Assembly (NCBI RefSeq): GCF_016595155.1 | Contig: NZ_JAENGP010000003.1 | Coordinates: forward strand, 1-64,000 | From: Advenella mandrilli | Lineage (GTDB): Bacteria; Pseudomonadota; Gammaproteobacteria; Burkholderiales; Burkholderiaceae_B | Reading direction: 5' to 3' | Length of the DNA stretch: 64,000 nt | In this document: positions 8,369 through 17,096 of the stretch, one piece after another | How positions within the stretch are numbered: the first letter of the stretch is position 1 | How the letters are laid out: each line of letters begins with the position of its first letter | Notes under the pieces: model-generated | What the model was told of the DNA's origin: nothing | Databases searched by the model: none | What the model saw: the letters and a program-made list of their open reading frames with translations, nothing else | Program-made: the position numbers and the translations under genes

Positions 8369-8947
8369 TCAAGTCCAGAGGTTGGGTGTCAAATGAGAGG
8401 AATAACCTGAAATGAACGGTTTGCTTTCTGCTGTCTCCGGATAAAAAACATGCCGCTGGATTCTGCCTATATTGCCGCCATATAAATGAATACTGATAGA
8501 GGTCTGGTCCTGAAAAGCATTGCTGACTTGATGAATATCTCCAATGGAAGGTGACACACAGGCTACCTGCCCCGGTTTCAGCGTTGCAACCTTATCCGTC
8601 GCTTCAAGAATATTATTTTCATTGAAGGCGAAATGCCTTTCGGTTTCTGCCCCCCTGAGCATGCCAATTACTCCCCAGACTGTATGATCATGAACCGGTG
8701 TCTGCTGCCCACCTGCCCAGACAAAACTGACCAGGGAAAACCGGTTTAACGGATCACCATACAATAAGTATTGTTGATAATACTCAGGGTGCGGTTTTGC
8801 AAAACTTTCATCCAGCCAGTCATCCTTGCTGACCAGATCACTCATGATCAGTTTTGCCTGCTCCAGGATGTCAAGCTCTTTTAATCCTGTTTTTTCCACT
8901 AGCCGGGTCAGTTGTTTGACTGCCTCCAATAATCGTACCTGACTCAT
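8369..8947 (-). CDS. mdo: Cysteine-dioxygenase-family cupin, 3-mercaptopropionate dioxygenase-like
   Basis: The 192 residues match the thiol dioxygenase fold. The iron ligands read as H86 and H88 in TPVHDHTVWG, and H139 in GDIHQV. The Ser-His-Tyr triad is S152, H154 and Y156 in ISIHLYGGNIG. The segment NRFSLVSFVWAGGQQTPVHDHTV, split here across residues 68-90, is the bacterial 3-mercaptopropionate dioxygenase pattern rather than mammalian CDO. The reaction would be oxygenation of a thiol to a sulfinate. The start codon lies one base after the CoA-transferase stop, indicating translational coupling; GAGGGGGT precedes the ATG. In Variovorax and Advenella, Mdo works with a CoA-transferase in 3-mercaptopropionate catabolism, which fits this context. 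Activity on cysteine instead cannot be excluded. Confidence 0.82.
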   Translation of the reverse strand: MSQVRLLEAVKQLTRLVEKTGLKELDILEQAKLIMSDLVSKDDWLDESFAKPHPEYYQQYLLYGDPLNRFSLVSFVWAGGQQTPVHDHTVWGVIGMLRGAETERHFAFNENNILEATDKVATLKPGQVACVSPSIGDIHQVSNAFQDQTSISIHLYGGNIGRIQRHVFYPETAESKPFISGYSSHLTPNLWT

Positions 8948-8948
8948 G

Positions 8949-10109
8949 CTACACCCCCTCTTTCAAGACGCTACTCATAAACCTAGAATTGTCCGCACCT
9001 TTTTCCGGTGGTGGCATACGCACTGGTAAATTGGCATTATCAATACGTATGGGAGAAACAAAAGTTCTCGTCTTCGCTCCATTGGGCAAGCTTAATTCCT
9101 GTACCCATCCCATATGTTGCACCTGGGGATCATTTAACGCAGTTTCATAATCATTAATGCGGCTATGTGGTACCTGAGCCTCGTTAAATGCCTTAACCCA
9201 ATAATCGGTATCCTGGGTCACAAATTTTTCTTCCAGCAAGATCTTGAGTGTTTTCTGGTTTCTTGCCCTATCCATGGTGGTGGCAAAACGCGGATCATCA
9301 AACAACTCCGGCAGTTCCGTAGCATCACACACCGATTTCCATAATTTCTGGTTACCCGCCGCAATCACAAAATAACCGTCTCGAGACCTGAATGCTTCAT
9401 AGGGTGCATTACGTGGGTGAGCCGCACCCAATTTAACCGGATTGATGCCCGTCCCAAAAAACTCACTGGTCTGCAAAGCGGCAATACCCAAGGTGCAGCC
9501 CAGCATGGGAATATCAATACGGCTCCCGCCCTGCCCGTTTCTCACTTTCAACAGCGCTGAACTGATGGCAAATGCAGCATATAAGCCTGAGGCAAAATCC
9601 GAAATAGGAACTCCGCATTTTACTGGTGCACCATCGGGCTCTCCAGTCACACTCATCACACCTGAAGCGGCTTGAATAGTGACATCAAAGCCACCCTCGT
9701 TGGCTCTGGGCCCTTCTTGCCCAAAAGCGGAGATGGAGCAATACACCAGATCCGGATGCTCTTTTTTAAAAGACATAGCGCCCAGGTTTAATCTGTCCAT
9801 GACACCAGGGCGATTGTTTTCAATCAGAACTTCGGCCGTCAATACCAATTCTCTTGCCCGCTGTAAATCCTCTGCATTTTTCAGATCCAGAACCAAAGAG
9901 TACTTATTACGGTTAAGTGAAGCGAAGTTCTCGCTGAATCCATCTGTAATAGGGGGCCACTGCCTTAGCGTATCGCCAGCAGGCGGTTCCACTTTTATAA
10001 CTTCAGCGCCCATATCAGCCAGTAACATGCCACAAAAAGGGCCCGCTGCAACACTACAAAACTCAATGACCTTGACACCGGCAAGCGGAAGATTAGGGTA
10101 AATAGGCAT
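8949..10109 (-). CDS. CaiB/BaiF (class III) CoA-transferase
   Basis: This enzyme moves CoA between acids by an aspartyl-anhydride mechanism. From the ATG at 10109 it has 386 residues, the usual size. The longer frame starting at 10178 is less likely, because AGGA lies seven bases before the internal ATG and LPLAGVKVIEF is the normal family start. The N-terminal core includes AGPFCGMLLADMGAEVIKVE. The catalytic Asp is D142 in GGFDVTIQAASG. It heads a six-gene operon whose second gene is a thiol dioxygenase. Class III CoA-transferases that activate 3-sulfinopropionate are known in Variovorax, and this is a plausible homologue. It diverges from an iclR gene, with a shared operator-like palindrome between them. 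Confidence 0.9.
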   Translation of the reverse strand: MPIYPNLPLAGVKVIEFCSVAAGPFCGMLLADMGAEVIKVEPPAGDTLRQWPPITDGFSENFASLNRNKYSLVLDLKNAEDLQRARELVLTAEVLIENNRPGVMDRLNLGAMSFKKEHPDLVYCSISAFGQEGPRANEGGFDVTIQAASGVMSVTGEPDGAPVKCGVPISDFASGLYAAFAISSALLKVRNGQGGSRIDIPMLGCTLGIAALQTSEFFGTGINPVKLGAAHPRNAPYEAFRSRDGYFVIAAGNQKLWKSVCDATELPELFDDPRFATTMDRARNQKTLKILLEEKFVTQDTDYWVKAFNEAQVPHSRINDYETALNDPQVQHMGWVQELSLPNGAKTRTFVSPIRIDNANLPVRMPPPEKGADNSRFMSSVLKEGV

Positions 10110-10191
10110 ATATTTATTCCTGACAATAATAATAAGCTGACAGCTAAAAAGACATGAGCAAAGTCTACTGGTTTCCATTTAAAGCTCCTAC

Positions 10192-10211
10192 TTTTCTATA
10201 TTATGGAACTT
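10192..10211. promoter_or_regulatory. Candidate IclR operator between caiB-type gene and iclR paralogue 2
   Basis: TTTTCTATATTATGGAACTT lies in the 107-bp divergent gap, six bases before the iclR ATG. Read on the minus strand it matches the site at 11061-11080 at 16 of 20 positions (AAGTTC-AT-ATAT-GAAA). The shared core is an interrupted inverted repeat, TTC(T/C)AT..AT(A/G)GAA. The location fits autoregulation plus control of the CoA-transferase operon. Confidence 0.55.
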
Positions 10212-10216
10212 CATAA

Positions 10217-10999
10217 ATGAACAATACACTGATCAAAGGCATACAAATAATAGAAATGCTATGCCATAGCGACCGACCGTTACGCTTGACAGACATCGCC
10301 AATGAACTGGGATTAATGAAAAGTAATGTGCATCGTTTATTACAGACTCTTGTTGCGCAAAATTACGTGATTAAAGATGAAAAAACCGGTGAATACAATG
10401 CGTCAATCAAGTTATGGGAGCTCGGATCCGCCGTACTTTCCAAGCTGGATTTACGCAAACACTCAGAAAAATGGATGGACAGCCTTACCCAACTCACCTC
10501 AGAAAGCTCACATTTATCAGTCATCGATAATATGCAGGTTGTATATGTCCATAAAATAGACAGCCCCAATCCTGTTCGTGCCTATACGCAAATCGGTGGC
10601 AGAGTCCCGCTGTACTGCGTGGCAACCGGCAAGATTATGCTTGCCTATCAATCAGATGTTTTCATTGAGCGAGTCGCCAAAAACCTGGAGAAATTCACGC
10701 CCAATACCATTATCAATCCCAAAAAACTATTTGCCGAAGTGGAGAAAATACGCAAGCAGGGATATGCGGTGAACAAGGGAGAATGGCGCGATGGCGTTTA
10801 TGGTGTCGCAACCCCCATTTCCGATGGATCAGGCAATGTGATTGCCGCCATTGGCCTGTCTGGCCCGGCCAACCGTTTCAAGCCCCAGAAAATAAAAGAG
10901 TTTGCCCAGTTACTCACACAGGCCTCTTCTGCCATTACCTTTGCACTAGGTGGCGGCAACGGTCATTTGAACTTACAAAGAATCACGCATTTGTGGTAA
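10217..10999 (+). CDS. IclR-family transcriptional regulator (paralogue 2)
   Basis: The 260 residues have the same two-domain layout as the regulator at 2877-3659. The helix-turn-helix is RLTDIANELGLMKSNVHRLL (about residues 22-41). The effector domain contains GGRVPLYCVATGKIMLAYQ and VYGVATPISDGSGNVIAAIG. It is divergent from the CaiB-type gene and 206 bp upstream of the transaminase. The same palindrome-like site lies in front of both, so this protein is the best candidate to control the 10.1-3.7 kb operon and the transaminase. The ligand is unknown, but is probably an acid or CoA ester of the pathway it flanks. The start has no strong Shine-Dalgarno sequence. Confidence 0.92.
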   Translation: MNNTLIKGIQIIEMLCHSDRPLRLTDIANELGLMKSNVHRLLQTLVAQNYVIKDEKTGEYNASIKLWELGSAVLSKLDLRKHSEKWMDSLTQLTSESSHLSVIDNMQVVYVHKIDSPNPVRAYTQIGGRVPLYCVATGKIMLAYQSDVFIERVAKNLEKFTPNTIINPKKLFAEVEKIRKQGYAVNKGEWRDGVYGVATPISDGSGNVIAAIGLSGPANRFKPQKIKEFAQLLTQASSAITFALGGGNGHLNLQRITHLW

Positions 11000-11060
11000 A
11001 GAAAACCCTGCATTTCCCCTTCATGGAAGAACGTCTATGCGTGCCTTGGTTAAGCAACCA

Positions 11061-11082
11061 AAGTTCTATTATATGGAAACTT
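11061..11082. promoter_or_regulatory. Candidate IclR operator upstream of the transaminase
   Basis: AAGTTCTATTATATGGAAAC, followed by TT, is an imperfect palindrome with outer arms AAGTT and AACTT. It lies about 125 bp before the transaminase start. It closely matches the site at 10192-10211 on the opposite strand, which suggests one regulator serves both promoters. Confidence 0.5.
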
Positions 11083-11205
11083 TGTTTTTTAAAAAAATTA
11101 AATTCATAATGTGCTGAAACATGCAAACACATTGTTTATGACGTGTTTTTTCCCTTAACACAAACAAGTCTTTATTGATGGATACCGTCCACCCAGGAGG
11201 ATTAA

Positions 11206-12588
11206 ATGAGCAGTGAAACCTTAAGCTCCACAACTGATGTCAAAAACCTTGTGCACCCTTACACCAACTTAGGTGACCACCTTAATAAAGGCCCGATGAT
11301 TATCGATCGTGGCGAGGGTATTTATATTTATGATAATCATGGCAAGCGTTACCTGGAAGGCATGTCAGGATTATGGTGCACCTCTCTGGGTTTTTCGGAA
11401 GAGCGCTTGGTTAATGCGGCAATTGCACAATTTAAAAAACTGCCTTATTACCATTTATTCAACTCCCGCTCCAATACACCGGCCATTGAGCTATCTGCCA
11501 AACTACTGGAAATCGCACCAAAAAATCTATCCAAGATACTGTATGCCAACTCGGGATCTGAAGCCAATGATGCTGCGGTCAAGCTAGTATGGTTTTATCA
11601 TAATGCCATTGGCAAGCCAGAAAAGAAAAAAATCATTTCCCGTCTGCGCGGCTATCACGGTGTCACCGTTGCTTCTGGTAGCCTAACAGGCCTGCCGGCC
11701 AATCACCTGCACTTTGATCTTCCCATTGACCGCATTCTTCATACCGATTGCCCCAGTTATTATCATGGTGCCGAATCCGGTGAATCAGAGGAGGCATTCA
11801 CACAACGCCTGATTAATAATCTTGAACAGCTTATCCTCAAGGAAGGCCCTGAGACAGTTGGTGCTTTTATTGCCGAACCAGTGATGGGTGCAGGGGGCGT
11901 TATTGTGCCTCCAGAAGGATATTTTGAAGGTGTGCAGAAAGTCCTGAAAAAATATGACATCCTGTTTATTGTTGATGAAGTTATTTGCGGTTTTGGCCGT
12001 ACCGGCATGATGTTTGGCTGCGACACGTTTAATTTGCAACCGGATATCATGTCCGTGGCCAAAGCCCTGTCATCATCCTATCTCCCCATTTCGGCAACCA
12101 TGATCAGCCAGGCTATCTACGACAAAATTGCCGAACAAAGTGATGAAGTAGGTGTCTTTGCACATGGCGTGACTTACTCCGGTCATCCGATTTGTGCTGC
12201 CGTGGCACTGGAAACCATAAAAATCTATCAGGAAGACAACATTGTTGCCCATGTACAGGAAGTTGCGCCTCACTTCCAGAAACGTCTGCATGCCCTTGCC
12301 AGTCACCCATTGGTTGGCGAATCACGTGGCATTGGCCTGATTGGCGCGATCGAGCTGACGCAGGACAAGGCAAGTAAAAAACCGTTTGACTCCTCTGTAA
12401 AAATTGAAAAACGGGTTCAGGAAAATGTGGCCAAACATGGCGTTCTGGTACGTGGCATACGTAATGCCATCGCCCTTTGCCCCCCTCTGATTATTACCAT
12501 TGAACAAATAGACGAACTGTTTGACAGTCTGGAAAAGGGCCTGGACGAAGTATTAGAAGACATTGAAAAATCGGCTGTATCCGTTTAA
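11206..12588 (+). CDS. Class III (omega) aminotransferase
   Basis: A PLP enzyme of 460 residues resembles SpuC-type omega-amine:pyruvate transaminases. GMSGLWCTSLGF is near residues 52-63 and NSGSEAND at 115-122 binds the PLP phosphate. D257 in FIVDEVICGFGRTG contacts the pyridine nitrogen, and the Schiff-base lysine is K286 in MSVAKALSSSYLP. The enzyme transfers the amino group of an amine or omega-amino acid to a keto acid in the cytoplasm. AGGAGG sits at ideal spacing before the ATG. The next five genes encode a Dpp/Nik-type importer, so the transported compound may carry the amine that this enzyme removes. Its link to the IclR paralogue rests on the palindrome at 11061. Confidence 0.9.
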   Translation: MSSETLSSTTDVKNLVHPYTNLGDHLNKGPMIIDRGEGIYIYDNHGKRYLEGMSGLWCTSLGFSEERLVNAAIAQFKKLPYYHLFNSRSNTPAIELSAKLLEIAPKNLSKILYANSGSEANDAAVKLVWFYHNAIGKPEKKKIISRLRGYHGVTVASGSLTGLPANHLHFDLPIDRILHTDCPSYYHGAESGESEEAFTQRLINNLEQLILKEGPETVGAFIAEPVMGAGGVIVPPEGYFEGVQKVLKKYDILFIVDEVICGFGRTGMMFGCDTFNLQPDIMSVAKALSSSYLPISATMISQAIYDKIAEQSDEVGVFAHGVTYSGHPICAAVALETIKIYQEDNIVAHVQEVAPHFQKRLHALASHPLVGESRGIGLIGAIELTQDKASKKPFDSSVKIEKRVQENVAKHGVLVRGIRNAIALCPPLIITIEQIDELFDSLEKGLDEVLEDIEKSAVSV

Positions 12589-12626
12589 GAAACATAATTC
12601 CAATATTAACCACCATTAGTCAAACC

Positions 12627-12673
12627 AACAATATATTTTAATTTTGAATTAAAAATTCATTTTTTATATTGTT
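12627..12673 (+). repeat. Inverted repeat in the leader of the ABC importer operon
   Basis: AACAATATA at 12627-12635 pairs with TATATTGTT at 12665-12673. Between them is an AT-only segment that can itself fold (AATTTTGAATTAAAAATT). The right arm ends just before the AAAGGG ribosome binding site of the substrate-binding protein gene. It may be an operator, a weak terminator for the transaminase gene or a leader fold. No function is demonstrated. Confidence 0.4.
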
Positions 12674-12686
12674 AAAGGGTACAAAC

Positions 12687-14288
12687 ATGAAAAAATTTAA
12701 AATGAATGGCCTTATAAAATCTCTGGTAATCAGCTTATCACTGGGACTGGCTACTCCCGCTTTAAGTGCAACGCCTAAAGACACCATTATCATGGCCAGA
12801 AAAATTGATGACATTAAAGTACTGGATCCAGCTGAAGTATTTGAATGGGGCAGTGGTGAAATCATTAATAACCTTTATACCCGTCTGATCACTCTTGATC
12901 CAAATGACTTTACCAAGCTGACTGGTGGTGTCGCTGAAAGCTGGAAAGTATCCGATGACGGGCTGACCTATGAGTTTAAAATTCGGCCAGGGCTGAAATT
13001 TCACTCTGGCAACCCAGTTACGGCAAAAGACGCCGAATTCTCATTAAGACGCGTTGTTCATCTAAGTAAAACGCCGGTCTTTATTTTCAACCAACTGGGC
13101 TGGAAACCTGATACCGTTGATGATATGGTTAAAGCAGTTGATGACTCAACCCTGGTTCTGAAAATTGCCCAGCCATATGCAAATTCACTGGTTATCAATA
13201 TCCTTTCAGCCGGCGTCGCCTCTATTGTTGACAGCGTGGAAGTATCCAAACACATCAAAGACAATGACTATGGCTACAACTGGCTCAAAACGAACTCAGC
13301 CGGCTCTGGTGCTTATAAACTGGTTGTCTGGAAACCCAAAGATGCCGTCGTAATGGAAGCAAACCCCGACTTTTACCTGGGCGCACCAAAATCAAAACGC
13401 TTCATCGTTCGCCATATTGCAGAACCTTCAGCACAAAGACTTCTACTCACAGCGGGTGACATTGATATTGCCAGGGACTTAAGTGCCGACCAGATCAAGC
13501 AGGCCCGTTCCAATGACAAGGTCAAGGTATCTACTACCGAAAAATTAAGCACCTATTATCTTGGTCTGAACTCGGAAAAAAATGAAATCCTGGCAAAACC
13601 CAAAGTATGGGAAGCCCTACGCTGGCTGGTTGATTACCAGACAATGGCTAACACCTTTCTGGATGGTTACTATAAAGTACACCAGTCCTTCCTGACCGGT
13701 CCGGATGGCATACAGGAAACACCCTATAAACTGGATGTGGAAAAAGCCAAAGCCTTGCTAGCTGAAGCCGGTTATCCCGATGGTTTCAGCATTACTATGG
13801 ACCTGTACAACACTCCGCCACAAACCGATATTGCCCAATCCATTCAGTCTACCTTTGGCCAGGCAGGTATCAAGCTCAACCTGATACAAAGCGATAAAGC
13901 ACAGGGTTTAACCAAGTATCGTTCACGTGGACACGACATCATGCTGGCGGCATGGTCTCCCGACTATCTTGATGCCCACTCAACCGCCGAGTTTTTTGTA
14001 AGAAACACGGACAACTCGGACGACTCCAAAAACAAAACGGCGGCATGGCGTAATGGCTGGGAAATTCCTGAAATATCTGCCATGACCGAAAAAGCCATGA
14101 TGGAACAGGATGCCGAAAAACGCAGAAACATCTATTTTGAGCAACAGCGTACTGTTCAAAATGATTCTCCCATGATTATGATGTTCCAGCTTATTGAAAG
14201 CTCTGTCATGCAAAATAACGTCAATAACTTCATTTCTGGCCCTGGATTTGATACCGCACTTTACTGGAAAGTAGAAAAAACCCAATAA
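12687..14288 (+). CDS. ABC importer substrate-binding protein, SBP_bac_5 (DppA/OppA-like)
   Basis: From the ATG at 12687 (AGGG seven bases upstream) the protein has 533 residues; an in-frame TTG at 12669 is not favoured. A Sec signal peptide covers about residues 1-28, ending PALSA. The mature protein shows the family features WGSGEIINNLYTRL, VAESWKVSDDGLTYEFKIRPGLKFHSGNPVTAKD and, later, EAGYPDGF. This family binds peptides, nickel chelates, opines or glycosides in the periplasm. The permeases and ATPases follow directly, and a transaminase precedes it. Amine-containing or peptide-like cargo is therefore plausible, but the ligand cannot be read from sequence. Confidence 0.92.
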   Translation: MKKFKMNGLIKSLVISLSLGLATPALSATPKDTIIMARKIDDIKVLDPAEVFEWGSGEIINNLYTRLITLDPNDFTKLTGGVAESWKVSDDGLTYEFKIRPGLKFHSGNPVTAKDAEFSLRRVVHLSKTPVFIFNQLGWKPDTVDDMVKAVDDSTLVLKIAQPYANSLVINILSAGVASIVDSVEVSKHIKDNDYGYNWLKTNSAGSGAYKLVVWKPKDAVVMEANPDFYLGAPKSKRFIVRHIAEPSAQRLLLTAGDIDIARDLSADQIKQARSNDKVKVSTTEKLSTYYLGLNSEKNEILAKPKVWEALRWLVDYQTMANTFLDGYYKVHQSFLTGPDGIQETPYKLDVEKAKALLAEAGYPDGFSITMDLYNTPPQTDIAQSIQSTFGQAGIKLNLIQSDKAQGLTKYRSRGHDIMLAAWSPDYLDAHSTAEFFVRNTDNSDDSKNKTAAWRNGWEIPEISAMTEKAMMEQDAEKRRNIYFEQQRTVQNDSPMIMMFQLIESSVMQNNVNNFISGPGFDTALYWKVEKTQ

Positions 14289-14319
14289 ACAAACAGATTA
14301 AATTGACAGGAACTGTATT

Positions 14320-15369
14320 TTGTCTCAACTATTTAATTTAAAACGTATTGGTAAATACTTCCGAATAGCAGGAGACCAGACAATCACCTTATTGATTACC
14401 ATTCTGGGCCTGCTGCTGATCACCTTCCTCATCGGAAGGGTGATCCCGATTGATCCGGTGCTGGCTATCACAGGTGACCGGGTCAGTCCTGAAGTATATG
14501 CCAGGGTAAGAGATGAACTGGGACTGGATTTACCGCTCTGGCAGCAGTTCTTCAATTATCTGGGCAAAATCCTGCAAGGTGACTTTGGTACCTCGGTTCT
14601 TACCTCCCAAACTGTCCTTCACGATATTGCCATTTATTTTCCTGCCACGATTGAACTGGCTATCGCAGGCACGTTTATTGGCGTCGTTTTGGGTGTCCCC
14701 CTGGGTATTTTTTCAGCCGTTTATAAAAACAGCTGGCTAGATCAAATCATCCGCGTCATTTCCCTGGTCGGATACTCTATCCCCATTTTCTGGCTGGGCC
14801 TGGTTGGCCTGCTGATCTTCTATGTCAAGTTGGGATGGGTTGCCGGCGTGGGTCGCCTTGACGTTGCCTATGAGTACATTATTGAGCGGGAAACCGGCTT
14901 CATCATGTTAGACGCGATCCTCCATGGGCAATGGGAAATTCTTGCCAATTTCCTGTCGCACCTAATTCTGCCAGCCAGTCTGCTGGGCTATCTATCCATG
15001 GCATATATTACACGGATGACCCGCTCATTCATGCTTGAACAGTTAAGTCAGGAATACATTACAACCGCACGTGTCAAAGGATTAAGTGAATACCGGGTCA
15101 TTCTTCATGCATTCAAAAATATTCTGGCTCAATTGATTACAGTCATTTCCCTAACATTTGCACACCTTCTCGAAGGAGCTGTATTAACAGAAACCGTTTT
15201 TGCCTGGCCCGGCATTGGTCTTTATATTACCAACTCATTATTTTCTGCAGACATGAACGCAGTGTTGGGAGGAACAGTCATTATCGGTATCTGCTTTGTT
15301 GTCATTAATATTTCGTCTGATGCGCTTGGACGGTTTTTTGACCCACGTTTTAGCAGGAATTCAACATGA
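14320..15369 (+). CDS. ABC importer permease, DppB/NikB-like
   Basis: The 349-residue inner-membrane permease has about six hydrophobic segments. The first is at residues 19-42 (TLLITILGLLLITFLIGRVIP). The BPD_transp_1 coupling region includes the EYITTARVKGLSEYRVILHAFKN stretch (split here; the EAA-like loop lies around residues 245-268). The start is a TTG, with AGGA eight bases upstream and no better ATG nearby. It overlaps the next permease gene by four bases (ATGA), indicating coupled translation of the heterodimer. Confidence 0.92.
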   Translation: MSQLFNLKRIGKYFRIAGDQTITLLITILGLLLITFLIGRVIPIDPVLAITGDRVSPEVYARVRDELGLDLPLWQQFFNYLGKILQGDFGTSVLTSQTVLHDIAIYFPATIELAIAGTFIGVVLGVPLGIFSAVYKNSWLDQIIRVISLVGYSIPIFWLGLVGLLIFYVKLGWVAGVGRLDVAYEYIIERETGFIMLDAILHGQWEILANFLSHLILPASLLGYLSMAYITRMTRSFMLEQLSQEYITTARVKGLSEYRVILHAFKNILAQLITVISLTFAHLLEGAVLTETVFAWPGIGLYITNSLFSADMNAVLGGTVIIGICFVVINISSDALGRFFDPRFSRNST

Positions 15370-16253
15370 AATCATGGCTCTTATCAGAAACACCTGCTTC
15401 CCGCTTTCAGGCCTCATGCGGACAGTTCTATTTGATTTGCCTGTCATTCATCCGCAATCCCCTGGCTGTGATCGGACTGCTGATTGTCTTGACACTGGTC
15501 ATCTTTGCCATTGCGGCTCCCTATATCGCCACCCATGATCCCTACACCCAATCACTAACTGACCGTCTGCTTTTACCCAGTAGCGAACATTGGCTGGGTA
15601 CGGATAACTTGGGCAGGGACATCTGGAGCAGAATCGTTTATGGCTCACGCTCTACACTAACCGTTATTTTTACGGTTGCCATTATTGTTGGTCCCGTCGG
15701 TTTGATGGTGGGCATTCTGGCCGGTTTTTCGGGTGGCCTGATTGACCGTGTCCTGATGCGCATCACGGATATTTTTCTGGCTTTTCCACGCCTTATCCTG
15801 GCCCTGGCTTTTACCGCAGTACTAGAGCCGGGCCTTTACAGTGCCATTATTGCCATTGCAATTACCTCATGGCCCGCGTATGCCAGGCTGGCACGTGCCG
15901 AAACCCTGATGTACAAAAATTCCGATTTCATCCAGGCTATCAGACTTCAGGGCGCTTCCACCGCCCGTATTCTATACGGTCATATCACGCCGCTTTGTTT
16001 GCCTTCCATCATTGTCCGCCTTACCCTGGATATGGCTGGCATTATTCTTATTGCCGCCGGGCTGGGTTTTCTGGGACTGGGCGCCCAACCACCATTGGCT
16101 GAATGGGGTAGCATGATTGCCAGCGGCAGGGATTATCTGCTTGATTACTGGTGGATCGCCACTATCCCAGGTATCGCAATATGTATTGTCAGTCTGGGAT
16201 TCAATATCCTGGGCGACGGTTTAAGGGATGTTCTTGATCCCAAGACGAGGTAG
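15366..16253 (+). CDS. ABC importer permease, DppC/NikC-like
   Basis: This 295-residue partner permease carries an N-terminal OppC-type segment (FIRNPLAVIGLLIVLTLVIFA). It also has the family hallmark HWLGTDNLGRDIWSRIVYGSR at about residues 76-96. The EAA-like loop is ETLMYKNSDFIQAIRLQGAS. It overlaps the preceding gene and is followed after three bases by the first ATPase gene. Together with the upstream permease it forms the channel of the importer. Confidence 0.93.
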   Translation: MKSWLLSETPASRFQASCGQFYLICLSFIRNPLAVIGLLIVLTLVIFAIAAPYIATHDPYTQSLTDRLLLPSSEHWLGTDNLGRDIWSRIVYGSRSTLTVIFTVAIIVGPVGLMVGILAGFSGGLIDRVLMRITDIFLAFPRLILALAFTAVLEPGLYSAIIAIAITSWPAYARLARAETLMYKNSDFIQAIRLQGASTARILYGHITPLCLPSIIVRLTLDMAGIILIAAGLGFLGLGAQPPLAEWGSMIASGRDYLLDYWWIATIPGIAICIVSLGFNILGDGLRDVLDPKTR

Positions 16254-16256
16254 AAC

Positions 16257-17096
16257 ATGCAAAAACCAATTTTATCCATCAAGAACCTTAATGTGACTTT
16301 TTCTACCCCCAAAGGCCCCTTTCATGCCGTCAAGGATATCAATTTCAGCATGGGAGTGGAAAAAATCGGTGTCGTGGGAGAATCAGGCTCAGGTAAATCC
16401 ATCACCAGCAAATCAGTACTTGGTTTATTAAGAAAGCCCACGCTTGTAGAGGCTGATGAGATATCATTTCATGACACGGACTTACGCAATCTGGACAACT
16501 CACAATGGCGCAAAATTCGCGGCCGGAAAATATCCATGATTATGCAAGACCCGCATTACTCGCTTAACCCGATCATGAGTGTGGGCAAACAAATTATGGA
16601 GTCTTACCGGACACATCATAAAGTCAGTAAAGCCGAAGCCAAAGCCAAAACGCTGAAAATGCTGGAGTCGGTAAGAATCAATAACCCTGAACATGTCTTT
16701 AATGCTTACCCACATGAAATCAGTGGTGGCATGGGGCAAAGAATCATGATTGCCATGATGCTGATTCCCGAGCCAGAATTATTAATTGCCGATGAACCTA
16801 CTTCTGCCCTTGATGTGTCGGTACAGAATCAGATTCTGTCACTAATTAATGAAATGGTAACCCAACGAAATATGGGGCTGATTTTTATCAGTCACGACCT
16901 GAACCTGGTTTCCCGCTTTTGTGACCGGGTTCTTATCATGTATCGTGGACGCATTGTGGATGAATGTCCCGCTTCACAACTGCACGCATCAAAACACCCT
17001 TATACGCAGGGTCTTCTTAATTGCGTCCCCAGTCTTGACCATAAGAAAAAACGCTTAGAGGTGCTTAATCGCGAAAAACTGAGGAGTTTTGAATGA
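16257..17096 (+). CDS. ABC importer ATPase 1, DppD/NikD-like
   Basis: The 279 residues carry a Walker A GESGSGKS at 41-48, the signature ISGGMGQR and the Walker B stretch LLIADEPTSALD. The protein is shorter than most DppD/OppD proteins (about 320-335) and closer to NikD (about 254). It keeps part of the C-terminal tail (HPYTQGLLNCVPSL) but lacks the long extension. It powers the importer with the ATPase that follows; the two genes overlap by four bases. Confidence 0.92.
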   Translation: MQKPILSIKNLNVTFSTPKGPFHAVKDINFSMGVEKIGVVGESGSGKSITSKSVLGLLRKPTLVEADEISFHDTDLRNLDNSQWRKIRGRKISMIMQDPHYSLNPIMSVGKQIMESYRTHHKVSKAEAKAKTLKMLESVRINNPEHVFNAYPHEISGGMGQRIMIAMMLIPEPELLIADEPTSALDVSVQNQILSLINEMVTQRNMGLIFISHDLNLVSRFCDRVLIMYRGRIVDECPASQLHASKHPYTQGLLNCVPSLDHKKKRLEVLNREKLRSFE

